The notes below the pieces were generated by a model. That model was not told where the DNA came from, did no database searches, and worked only from the letters and a program-made list of their open reading frames with translations. Below, in pieces: positions 7,646 to 15,847 of a stretch of DNA of 21,309 nt. Each line of letters starts with the position of its first letter. Positions within the stretch are counted from its first letter, which is position 1. The stretch comes from Candidatus Poseidonia sp. (GTDB lineage Archaea > Thermoplasmatota > Poseidoniia > Poseidoniales > Poseidoniaceae). Position numbers and translations under genes: made by a program. The stretch spans positions 1 to 21,309 of the forward strand of contig JALRLQ010000024.1 of assembly GCA_023254365.1 (NCBI GenBank). Direction: 5' to 3'.

Positions 7646-8392
7646 ATGACGGACGTTGACAAAGCCCTCTACTTGATTCAAAACGCTGTGCGAAGGGAAA
7701 TTCTTGAGCGACTCGCAAGGGAGCCCCACTACCCCATGCAACTCGCAGACCTGATCGGTGTGAGCCAACCGGCCATTGTCAAACATCTCAAGGAACTTGA
7801 AGATGGAGGGATGGTCTCAAAATCAAAAGTCCCTTCAAACAAAGGTGGACCTCCACGCACCATCTATTCAGTGGACCAGGCGTTCTCCATTCAGGTGGAC
7901 ATCGGGCCTGATTTGTTCCGTTGTGAACAACGGAAACTCCCCTCCATCGGGCCGGTTCGTCTCTCCAGCCAACTTCCCGAAGCAACCCGGCCAATCGCCG
8001 AATCGTTGGGAGGACGTCGAAAAATTTCGGTCGCCGAGGGGTTGGCGCACATGCGTTCGCTCGCGGCCACGCTTGAGGCGTTGGACGCCCAACGTGACGC
8101 GCTGATCTCCTTGCATCAACACATCCGTCAGCGTGTTTCTTCAGGCGTGGAAGCCGACTTTGATTCCTACGACGAGCGCAGCATTATCCAGCGGATGGTC
8201 GAGGCCAACGGTGAGCGAATCGACCTCAATGCGCTGGTCCAAAAGGAATTCATGGGAACAGCCAACCCTGCCGAATTGATTCGCACGCTCCGAGCACAAC
8301 TTGAGAAGCAAATTGCTCAACGTTCAGGTCAAGTCATCGCCGCTCCGCTCGATACGGAGCTGCGCTGGTACCTCGGTCCAGGCTCGTCGTGA
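7646..8392 (+). CDS. ArsR-like winged-helix transcriptional regulator
   Basis: The N-terminal 75 residues form a winged helix-turn-helix: NAVRREILERL (13-23), recognition region LADLIGVSQPAIVKHLKEL (33-51) and a wing around NKGGPPRTIYSV (65-76). Regulators of this type bind DNA as dimers. The remaining 170 residues contain helical stretches (about 135-165 and 195-230) but no ligand-binding motif I recognise, so the signal is unknown. The ATG at 7646 gives 248 residues; a TTG at 7637 would add three. No strong Shine-Dalgarno precedes either. It is the last gene on the plus strand and ends nine bases from the stop of the giant surface-protein gene. It may regulate itself, the preceding membrane gene, or the convergent gene, but no operator is evident. 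Confidence 0.8.
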   Translation: MTDVDKALYLIQNAVRREILERLAREPHYPMQLADLIGVSQPAIVKHLKELEDGGMVSKSKVPSNKGGPPRTIYSVDQAFSIQVDIGPDLFRCEQRKLPSIGPVRLSSQLPEATRPIAESLGGRRKISVAEGLAHMRSLAATLEALDAQRDALISLHQHIRQRVSSGVEADFDSYDERSIIQRMVEANGERIDLNALVQKEFMGTANPAELIRTLRAQLEKQIAQRSGQVIAAPLDTELRWYLGPGSS

Positions 8393-8396
8393 CGAA

Positions 8397-8426
8397 CGTC
8401 CTCAGTTGCCTTCGTCAGCGAGGACG
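8397..8426. other. Inverted repeat across the convergent gene ends
   Basis: CGTCCTC (8397-8403) and GAGGACG (8420-8426) form a perfect seven-base inverted repeat with a sixteen-base loop, spanning the nine-base space between two convergent stop codons and the last codons of the minus-strand gene. It could act as a two-way 3'-end structure. No long T tract follows on either strand, so calling it a terminator would go beyond the evidence. Confidence 0.3.
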
Positions 8427-11400
8427 GAGACCAACGAGGATTGTTCAGCAAGTCGCTTGTTGACTTCGTCACGTCGCCCCTTACCGACCAAATACACCAC
8501 GCCAAGCAGCGCAATGGTCAACAGAATGACAGCGAACGGAAGGGCGGTCTTACCGACCACTTCCTTGGCCATGTCAAACACGGGACTCTCCGATTCAAGC
8601 GGCTTGGGGATGGGATGGACGTTGTCAGCTTCGTCGGACTCAACGATTTCATTCATTGGGTCAACCACCACGTAAACGCCTTTGCTACCGGCGGTAACGG
8701 GGTACAACAGGTACAGCTCGATTTCCTTGGCTTCCTCGGAAGCATCTGGAGCGAGGAGGGCGCCAACAACTTGACGCATCACGACGCGTTCTTCTTCACA
8801 GCCGTTCTTGCGAATTTCCTTCACGACCTCCATATCGTTGGCATCATCGTATTCACAGAGCACGATTTCAATGTCGGTTGCATGGACGTTTCCGGTGTTC
8901 TGCAAGATGATACCGATCGGGATGGTCGAATCGACTTCTCCGCTGGTTTCGGGAGGCATGATGACCTCTCGAATCTCAAGGTTCGGTGCTCGCAATCGCA
9001 GCGTGACGATGAACTCGTTGCTGTCAAGGTCCTCGCCGCTCCAGGAGGGGGAGTCGTCGTGGTCGCCGTCGTTTTCCATGTCACCGAACATGGAAACCAC
9101 CTTGAGTCCAAGGCTTCGTGTGGTCAGTTGAGCACTTGTGCTGATGGAGACAGCCGAGACCACTTGGATGGTTTCGTAAGGCGCCATCTCGGGCAAGCGG
9201 TATTCGTAGATGGGGTCGGTGCCCAACATACCGGTCTTGATCTTAACACACTGGTCTTCGGGGAACTCCGTGGCCGTCAATTCAAGTTCAACACACGGTT
9301 CTTCAATCACCACATCAGCGCTGAGTTGCTTGAGGATGAACCATTCCACACTCCACCCTGTGAGGGTGTTCATGCCGGGCAATTCACTCCAAAGCAGCGT
9401 GTCCCCGTCGTTTTGAGACGTGTGGTTGTTCAGCGTTGGGACATCCGGCACGTTACCGTTGTTGGTGATGTTGAACGTGAAGCGAACCACACGACCTGGG
9501 GCCGAAGTCTTCACAGCGTTGTCGACGGTTGGGTCCATCGAAATTTGCATGTCGTGGAACTCATCGACCGTGACCTTCAAAACGACCGTGTCGCGAATGC
9601 GGGTCTCACGACCGGAAGCATCGGGATAGGTTTCCTCGGAGAAGGCTTGCAACACCACGGTGTACTCGCCTGCCTCAACGCGGTTGGGCACGTTCATGAT
9701 GACGTCAAACGCCTGATAGGTGTCGGGCGACAACTCCTGGAGGGTCTCTCGAGGGATATCGATGTCCCAAATCACATCCACGCCGAACGCATCGGTCACG
9801 CGGGCCAAACGGAAGTCGAATCGGTCCGGCCCGTTACCGTCGTTGGTGACGGTCATGGGCAGGGTGACCTTGTCGCCTGGGTTCACATTGAGCTCAGTTC
9901 CAACCTCCGGGTCGATGCCAGCGTCCAGGTCGTAGACATGGACGACGTTGGTGGACAAAATCACCGAGTCGGAAATGCGTGGGTAGCCGTCGAGGTATCC
10001 CTTGAGGGTGATGGCTGGACCCAAGCCTGCCGTAGCGTTGTACGGGGCACAGATGTGAACGGAAACACGCTTGGTAATCTTGTCAGCGTTCCCTGGAATG
10101 GTCCAAGCGATGGGGTCGCCAAGACCGTCGCCGGCGTCTCCCGGTCCGGTGGCGTTGGCGAAGTCCACCGTCACGATCCAGTTCTCTTGGCGCCAAGCAT
10201 CCATGGCCATGCCGTCAGGCTTCTCATCCGGCGCACCGGGGGTGGTGAACACCAAGTCACCCGAATCGAAGTTCTTGGTGACGTCGATGGTGTAGGAAGC
10301 GCACTCACCGGGTTTCACTTGCGATGAACGGTCTTCGGCTGCAAAGACGATGTTCCCTGTCGAACGAATCGAAACGAAAACGCCCAGTTCAAGGATATCG
10401 TATGTTCCTTTCTCGACCGACTTGATCGGTTCACCTTCTGACCAGCCCTTGACGTAGATGACGAACGCGCCTGGGTCTTCAGAGGTTGGAACGAAGACTT
10501 CGAGGTTCTTGGTGACGGATTGGCCCGGGTCAAGTTCCACGCGAATCGGGAAGTTCACCTGCCAGCCAAACGGCAACAACCATTCTTGCTGGCCTTCAAG
10601 GCTGTTCGGGTCCCAGAACACAAACGCATCGTGGACGTTGCCGGTGTTCGTGATGGTGATGGAGAAGATGGCGGTGTCGCCTTGTTCAATGTCAGCCATG
10701 CTGTGCGATGTGTCCAGGTTGATGCCGTGAACGACGTCCATCAAGGTCAACGTGATGATGTCGTTTTGGATGGCCGGATCCTTGTAGGATTGCGCTGTGA
10801 TACGAATCTCCGCCAATTCATCGCCGTTCGCCTGATAGATCGAAGGCGCCTGCACTCGCATGTAGAAGCGAATGTCTTCGCCGCCCTCGAGGAAGATGGG
10901 CGTGTCGGGGAAGATGCTCGAGTGGTTGGAGGCGAAGTAGAGGTTGGCGGTCCAGTTCATCGGCACGCCCGAGATGTTGAGACCGTAGGTGTCCGCCACC
11001 AAGTCCTTTGGACCCGGCGTGGAGTTGTTCATGGTCAAGTTGTAAATCGTTTGTTGGCCGGGTTCAATAACGTGATAGAAGGTTTCACCCACGTCAAACT
11101 CAACATCAACCTGGCCGGTCAACACGTGGGAGTAACAGATGGTGAATCGGTTGTTGTTGCCGTTATCATCACATTTGTTGGTGTCGGACCACGCAATGTG
11201 TGCACCGCTACCAAGGTCGTTTGCAAAGGCAGGCGGCATACCAATGCTCGGTTGCCGTCCATTGTTTGGTCCGAGTTTGTTCGAGTTCCACTTGGTAACA
11301 GGCACGGCTTCCCACGGGTCCAACGCCACTTCCCCGTCACCGGTCAAATCCGTTTGGTTCAGTCGAACATAGAGGATTTCTTCGTTCGCAGAAAGGTTAC

Positions 11401-13450
11401 CAGAGTCAACCCACGCAATGTGGACGTTGTTCTGGTCGTCCGTCAAGAGGGACGGGAAGACCGAATTGCCTGCGTACGGTGAAGCGGGTGGCAATCCACC
11501 GTTGCCCTCTACATTGGAGATGGGCGTGTCGTTGATCTTCTTGATGGCGTAAGTGGACAGACCATCGTCTGAACCGTCCCACGCACCTGCACCTTGGAGG
11601 CGCAGCTTGGTGTAGTAAATCTCGTAGTTGACGTCCTTCTCGAAACCGTAATCTCGGCCGTCCATCCACGCAATGTGGGTGTTGCCCTGCATGTCAACGC
11701 CAATAGAGGGGTGGAAGGAATAGGCGTCGTCGATGGTCACGCGGGTGTCGTTGACGACCACAAGGTGGCCGTCGGCACCGGAGCCGGTGTCCTCGGAGTA
11801 GTAACCACCGGTGGACGTGGTTCCCTTGATACCGGGCGTGAAACTTGGATCGTTGTTCATCTTGGCGTAGGGGTCAAGAACCGTCATGAAGATTTCACGA
11901 GAGTTGTTGGTGGAGATGTAGACCATGGCTTCGACGAGCAAGGCCATTTGGTTGGTACCGGATCCCGAGGGGAACTCGTAGGCTTGGCCACCGGCGTCGG
12001 TGTTGGCCAACGTGTTCCCTGGACAGTTTCGGGTCTGGGTTGAAACCACACCGTTGGGGCACTGAACCAAATCCATGAAGTGCGACTGGATGTTACCGGC
12101 ACCGCCGTAGCCTTGACCGTACAGTCCAACAGGAATCACGCCTGCGAGAATACAGTTGTCGTGTGCTTCCTGAATGGCTGCTTTGTCGTCAGCTTGCTGG
12201 GACGGGTCGCCGTCCTTGGGTCCTTCATCGGACACGGGGATGGCGATCTTCGTGGCGTTGGGGTTCCAGCGGTGGTCGGATTGAGTGGGGGGGTTTCCTG
12301 GAACGTTGCCGGAGGCGTCCTTCCACGAAAGACAAGCCCAGTTGGTACCGGGGCCCCAGTCTTCACCGGAATAGCCGGAATAGGTGTTGCCGTTGTAGAT
12401 GGTTCCCGGCAGCTTGCGGATACCACCGGAGTCGTCACCGGGTGTGAGGCCGAGTGGCGTGGTACGGGGCCCAGTGTTCTTGTTGTAGCCCTGACAGTTG
12501 CCGGAGCTTGCAGCGCCGGGCAAGGTGTTGCCCAGACCGTAGATGGTTTCGTACACCGTCATGTTGGCGGTTTCAAGCATGGGCTTGATGCCTTGGAAGT
12601 AAGGACCAGATGCAAAGTTTCCACCGTAAACCACGGTACAGATGTCGGCCCACTCGGAGTACATCGAACCGGAGGTGTCGACGATGAAGGCCAACTCGAC
12701 CTTGCCGCCACGGGTGTCGTCCCAAGCAATTTGGACGTAGTCGTTGGCATCCACGACCACGTCGGGGTGGCCTTTGTGACCGATGATCGGCGTTAGGAGG
12801 GTGTCGTCAAACAGAACGACGGTGCCACCCGAACTGATGTCGGGCTGAATCATGGAGTAGTAGATTTGAGGCTGGTTGAAAAACCGCCCAAGTTCGTCGT
12901 AGTTGTCTTGCCACACGATGTGGACGTTGTTCTGACTGTCAATGTCAAGAGCGGGCCAGTCACGGTTTTGTGAGCGTCGCTCGATGATGGTGTCGTCAAT
13001 GGCCGTGATGGTTCCGTCATCGGACGCCATGCCGTCCATTGGAGCAGCCCAAGGCGAGAGTGCAGAGTACATGATGGCGTGCTGGCCGGCTTTATCGGCC
13101 CAAACCACGTGAATGCGGTCGTACTCGTCAACGGCGATGTCCGGGTGCCAAATCTTGTGAAGTCCAGCGTTGGTGATTTGGGTGGCATCGATCAATGTTT
13201 CACCGCGAGGTGACAGCATGGCATAGTAGAGGTGCAGGTTGTTACGGGTCCACACAACGTGGACGTTGCCGGAACTGTCGGCGACGACAGCGGCTTGAGA
13301 ATCGGAGGCAGTCCCACCGTCCACAATCTGAACGGCTTCGGTGATCACAACGGTGCTGGCGCTCACGCTAACGGATGCAATCATCAAGGACGAAAGCACC
13401 GAAAGCAGCATGATGGATGCAAGGCTGACGGATTTCATTTTCTGGTTCAT
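8402..13450 (-). CDS. Giant secreted, membrane-anchored surface protein: beta-propeller with inserted VWA domain and Ig/CARDB-like repeats
   Basis: The 1682-residue product opens with a signal peptide (residues 1-32, ending near SVSVSA). Seven repeats of the form hP-x-h-x-V-D...N-V-H-h-x-W follow, with tryptophans at 67, 117, 180, 243, 595, 680 and 754, which fits a seven-bladed propeller. Between repeats 4 and 5 sits a von Willebrand A domain (about 250-535) with a complete metal site: DTSGS (258-262), TTPLGL (T330/T331) and SDE (D408), plus six cysteines. About six beta-sandwich domains follow (about 780-1605), several with the TNTGN-type strand of NEW3/CARDB modules; the last is CARDB-like. 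A single membrane span (about 1635-1656) and a short charged tail end it. It should sit on the outer face of the membrane, in adhesion, sensing or S-layer association. The start at 13450 is chosen because GAGGT precedes it by six bases; an upstream in-frame ATG exists at 13486. Confidence 0.9.
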   Translation of the reverse strand: MNQKMKSVSLASIMLLSVLSSLMIASVSVSASTVVITEAVQIVDGGTASDSQAAVVADSSGNVHVVWTRNNLHLYYAMLSPRGETLIDATQITNAGLHKIWHPDIAVDEYDRIHVVWADKAGQHAIMYSALSPWAAPMDGMASDDGTITAIDDTIIERRSQNRDWPALDIDSQNNVHIVWQDNYDELGRFFNQPQIYYSMIQPDISSGGTVVLFDDTLLTPIIGHKGHPDVVVDANDYVQIAWDDTRGGKVELAFIVDTSGSMYSEWADICTVVYGGNFASGPYFQGIKPMLETANMTVYETIYGLGNTLPGAASSGNCQGYNKNTGPRTTPLGLTPGDDSGGIRKLPGTIYNGNTYSGYSGEDWGPGTNWACLSWKDASGNVPGNPPTQSDHRWNPNATKIAIPVSDEGPKDGDPSQQADDKAAIQEAHDNCILAGVIPVGLYGQGYGGAGNIQSHFMDLVQCPNGVVSTQTRNCPGNTLANTDAGGQAYEFPSGSGTNQMALLVEAMVYISTNNSREIFMTVLDPYAKMNNDPSFTPGIKGTTSTGGYYSEDTGSGADGHLVVVNDTRVTIDDAYSFHPSIGVDMQGNTHIAWMDGRDYGFEKDVNYEIYYTKLRLQGAGAWDGSDDGLSTYAIKKINDTPISNVEGNGGLPPASPYAGNSVFPSLLTDDQNNVHIAWVDSGNLSANEEILYVRLNQTDLTGDGEVALDPWEAVPVTKWNSNKLGPNNGRQPSIGMPPAFANDLGSGAHIAWSDTNKCDDNGNNNRFTICYSHVLTGQVDVEFDVGETFYHVIEPGQQTIYNLTMNNSTPGPKDLVADTYGLNISGVPMNWTANLYFASNHSSIFPDTPIFLEGGEDIRFYMRVQAPSIYQANGDELAEIRITAQSYKDPAIQNDIITLTLMDVVHGINLDTSHSMADIEQGDTAIFSITITNTGNVHDAFVFWDPNSLEGQQEWLLPFGWQVNFPIRVELDPGQSVTKNLEVFVPTSEDPGAFVIYVKGWSEGEPIKSVEKGTYDILELGVFVSIRSTGNIVFAAEDRSSQVKPGECASYTIDVTKNFDSGDLVFTTPGAPDEKPDGMAMDAWRQENWIVTVDFANATGPGDAGDGLGDPIAWTIPGNADKITKRVSVHICAPYNATAGLGPAITLKGYLDGYPRISDSVILSTNVVHVYDLDAGIDPEVGTELNVNPGDKVTLPMTVTNDGNGPDRFDFRLARVTDAFGVDVIWDIDIPRETLQELSPDTYQAFDVIMNVPNRVEAGEYTVVLQAFSEETYPDASGRETRIRDTVVLKVTVDEFHDMQISMDPTVDNAVKTSAPGRVVRFTFNITNNGNVPDVPTLNNHTSQNDGDTLLWSELPGMNTLTGWSVEWFILKQLSADVVIEEPCVELELTATEFPEDQCVKIKTGMLGTDPIYEYRLPEMAPYETIQVVSAVSISTSAQLTTRSLGLKVVSMFGDMENDGDHDDSPSWSGEDLDSNEFIVTLRLRAPNLEIREVIMPPETSGEVDSTIPIGIILQNTGNVHATDIEIVLCEYDDANDMEVVKEIRKNGCEEERVVMRQVVGALLAPDASEEAKEIELYLLYPVTAGSKGVYVVVDPMNEIVESDEADNVHPIPKPLESESPVFDMAKEVVGKTALPFAVILLTIALLGVVYLVGKGRRDEVNKRLAEQSSLVSVLADEGN

Positions 13451-13456
13451 AGGTAT

Positions 13457-13461
13457 ACCTC
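13457..13461 (-). promoter_or_regulatory. Shine-Dalgarno site fixing the surface-protein start
   Basis: On the minus strand GAGGT lies six bases before the ATG at 13450. The protein from that ATG begins MNQKMKSV, a normal positively charged signal-peptide N-terminus, whereas the upstream ATG at 13486 would add twelve charged residues that overlap the likely transcription start. Confidence 0.6.
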
Positions 13462-13492
13462 GGACTTCTTCTCTTTTCACCAGCATTTTCTC

Positions 13493-13500
13493 ATACTTAA
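13493..13500 (-). promoter_or_regulatory. Candidate TATA box for the giant surface-protein gene
   Basis: The minus strand reads TTAAGTAT here, about 43 bases before the chosen ATG. Initiation some 23-27 bases downstream would fall near 13470 and give a leader of about 20 bases holding the Shine-Dalgarno site. The 128-base gap between this gene and the one upstream on the same strand supports separate transcription. Confidence 0.35.
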
Positions 13501-13578
13501 CCGCGCTCCCTATCGGTCATTACAGCAAATCCGCATTCGCCTTTCGGTTGAGCGCTTTTTCAAGCAAATTTCGCTGCT

Positions 13579-14211
13579 TTAAGCCCATTCTGAGGGGTCA
13601 AATCCTGAGCCAAACGACATCTTTTCATCAAACTCAATTTCAGCCGGGGGGCCTGTCGATGGCTCGTCGATTTGACCGGTGGGTGGCTTGGATTTTGCCC
13701 AGTCATCGACAGGGCCTGGTTTTCCAACACCCGGGCCGTAGGAGTACTTGATTTCGTGAATCAACGCCAGTTTTGCTAACCACAACGTTCGCAAGCTGTT
13801 CATGAATTCGTTTTTGGTCAATCCGTCAAACCAAATAGGAAGGCTGACATTGAAGGCTTGGAGAGGACCTGGTTTCTTTTCGCCGTCATGGCCCATGTGG
13901 ATGACCCAATCCACACCTGTTCGAATCAGGTGCAATCGACTCTCATGAATCCATTCAGACCAATCGCTGTCAACGTCGTTCATGTGGTCAATCATCTCTT
14001 TTTGTTGGCCTTCGTCGACCCGAGTCATGCTTGAAACAGCCACCAAGTCGCGACCTTTTGGCACGACAATAGCGAACATGTGACCTTGTTTTCCTGATGG
14101 ATAACGAATGAGAAAATGGGCGTGGGCACGTGGGTCATTTTGTGCCTTGGCCGAGAGACGTTCTTCGGTGAGCCACTGCTTGAGTTGATCAACAACTTCG
14201 TCGGGGGCCAT
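13579..14211 (-). CDS. Small uncharacterised archaeal protein, possibly DUF2299-like
   Basis: The 210-residue product has an alpha-beta first part (about 1-155) and a proline/acid-rich tail (about 160-210) that is probably disordered. The pattern of a helix with KQWLTEERL, a strand pair around HFLIRYPSG and HMFAIVVPKGRDLVAV, then a helix and another strand region near WVIHMGHD recalls the small archaeal DUF2299 family, but this is from memory and weak. No catalytic motif, signal peptide or membrane span is visible. The ATG at 14211 is preceded by GGAGGA at a long 15-base spacing; a TTG at 14274 is the alternative and would overlap the acyltransferase gene by 23 bases. It follows the acyltransferase closely on the same strand and is probably co-transcribed. 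Confidence 0.65.
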   Translation of the reverse strand: MAPDEVVDQLKQWLTEERLSAKAQNDPRAHAHFLIRYPSGKQGHMFAIVVPKGRDLVAVSSMTRVDEGQQKEMIDHMNDVDSDWSEWIHESRLHLIRTGVDWVIHMGHDGEKKPGPLQAFNVSLPIWFDGLTKNEFMNSLRTLWLAKLALIHEIKYSYGPGVGKPGPVDDWAKSKPPTGQIDEPSTGPPAEIEFDEKMSFGSGFDPSEWA

Positions 14212-14251
14212 GGACTTCCCAAAGGCTCCTCCCGTTTGAAGTGCACCCTTT

Positions 14252-15847
14252 TCACGACGGTGATAGTTCGTCAAACCAACGGCAGAGCTGGTCCTTTTCG
14301 TTTCGCTTCATGAAGCGCCGCTTCCATGCCTTCTTCGTATCGACCCAAGCATCCCAAGCGCCTGCGAAGGCCTTCCCGCTTGCCCAAAACAGCGGGAAGC
14401 ACATCAAGAACACAACGAGGAGACCCGCCGCTGAAGACCCGGTGAGCGAGGTCAACCAGGTGCTTGAAAGACCGAGGAGTTCGCCGACGCTGGCTTGATT
14501 GAACCAAACCGCGATGGTCCAAACCAACGCCACGACCGGCCAGACCAGCAAGGAGCCAAAAAACGCCGCTAAAAATTGGTAACTGGTGCGGGCGTCCAGG
14601 CCCTCGTCGGTTGAATCACCAAGCAGTCGGCCAAGGAGGACCTGCAAGCCCAGCGAGGTGATGAAAAACGGAAGCAGCAGGATGAACATGGCCCACCAAA
14701 CCAAGGCAACGGGGGCGCGAAGCGGATTGGCTCGCTTCATTCCCGTTCCGCTGGCATTGATATCCCGACCGTCCAAGCCGTGTTTGGCCAATGCATTGGC
14801 CGCCGTGGAGGCTTTCACCATGCGCTCATCCTCGATCGGTTCTGGGGGAAAGGTCTCGGCACGGTTGGGCCATGCGGTGCGAAGTGTTCGAGCGGCGTGC
14901 ACTTCCTCTTGCCACGTCCGGAGCGATTGACCCGAAGACCTCGCTTCCAAATGAGCCAAGAGGTGCAGGCCTCGATGTTCATCCCACGAGGCTGTGTGCG
15001 GTGTCATTGATGGCAAAACGGATTGGAGTTGGTCGCGAATGGCATGGACGGATGCTGCCGGCGGCTCAACCCATCCTCCGCTGCGAACCGCCTCGACCAT
15101 CTCCTCGGGAACCTGTGAAGCGTCGAGGGAGATGGGTTCGCCAAATTCGATGTATTGGTCGGTGCGGAAGTGTTCACGGGTTCGGAAGTGAAGGCCAACG
15201 GGGACCAATTGAGGAAGGGGGAGATCGTTGGCTTTGGCCAAGGCTGCAGCAGCCAGAACGGTGCGCACCGGACCGGTTTTGAAACGAATCATGTGGGATT
15301 CGCTGTGACTGGTTCCTTCTGGAAACAACACGCAGCCAAAGCCGTGGGCGATGCCGTTGGCCAACGCCAACAACGAACGACCGTTCAGATGCATGGCCTC
15401 TTCTTCGGTGCACCCACCGCGCAGCAATTCCGCCTTGCGCACCACCGGTTGCACCGCTAATCGGCGCGTCCACCAGCCAAGGAGTGGCCGGGTGACCAAA
15501 TCGTGGCGGGCACCCACCACGAATTCTTTCGGATGGTTGAGGAAAATGCCCAACGGGTCCATCAATCCGTTCGTGTGCCATCCGCAACACATTGCGCCAG
15601 CACCTTCACGGAACAGGGGCGAAACGGTGCTGCTGCTGGTCGTGCGAAATTGAACGCTGGACACACGGCGGCACATCCAGAAAGCGATTTTAGTCCATAG
15701 AAACGAACCGGGGACGGAGGATGTGTAGGTCGGGAGAGGGGCATTGAGCAATTTGTCGATTCGCATCTTCTTGGCCGAAGCAGACAGCACCGGTAGAACT
15801 TCGCCGTTGTGAACCATCTCCTCTTCTTCGGTGACAATGGTTGCCAT
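14252..15847 (-). CDS. PlsC-like lysophospholipid/glycerolipid acyltransferase with C-terminal membrane domain
   Basis: The first half of this 531-residue protein is a PlsC-type acyltransferase: the catalytic block HTNGLMD (H91, D97, the HX4D motif), the glycerol-phosphate-binding block FPEGTSHSE (175-183), then TGPVR (191-195) and VPVGLHF (216-222). Such enzymes move an acyl chain to glycerol-3-phosphate or a lysolipid. Residues about 265-375 are a helical linker, and three hydrophobic segments follow at about 378-405, 423-450 and 472-495. Typical PlsC proteins have about 240 residues, so the C-terminal half is an unusual addition. Acyl-ester lipids are not standard in Archaea, although bacterial-type acyltransferases have been reported in marine Euryarchaeota. 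Its ATG overlaps the stop of the HIT gene as TGATG, with AGGAGGTGG just upstream. Confidence 0.85.
   Translation of the reverse strand: MATIVTEEEEMVHNGEVLPVLSASAKKMRIDKLLNAPLPTYTSSVPGSFLWTKIAFWMCRRVSSVQFRTTSSSTVSPLFREGAGAMCCGWHTNGLMDPLGIFLNHPKEFVVGARHDLVTRPLLGWWTRRLAVQPVVRKAELLRGGCTEEEAMHLNGRSLLALANGIAHGFGCVLFPEGTSHSESHMIRFKTGPVRTVLAAAALAKANDLPLPQLVPVGLHFRTREHFRTDQYIEFGEPISLDASQVPEEMVEAVRSGGWVEPPAASVHAIRDQLQSVLPSMTPHTASWDEHRGLHLLAHLEARSSGQSLRTWQEEVHAARTLRTAWPNRAETFPPEPIEDERMVKASTAANALAKHGLDGRDINASGTGMKRANPLRAPVALVWWAMFILLLPFFITSLGLQVLLGRLLGDSTDEGLDARTSYQFLAAFFGSLLVWPVVALVWTIAVWFNQASVGELLGLSSTWLTSLTGSSAAGLLVVFLMCFPLFWASGKAFAGAWDAWVDTKKAWKRRFMKRNEKDQLCRWFDELSPS

Noticed and set aside
8441..10327. 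A 628-codon open frame on the plus strand opposite the giant surface-protein gene
   Set aside because: The minus-strand gene shows continuous domain structure, signal peptide and anchor across the same bases. The plus-strand translation is low in recognisable motifs, rich in V, H, G and D, and has no matching start signal; it is a composition shadow.
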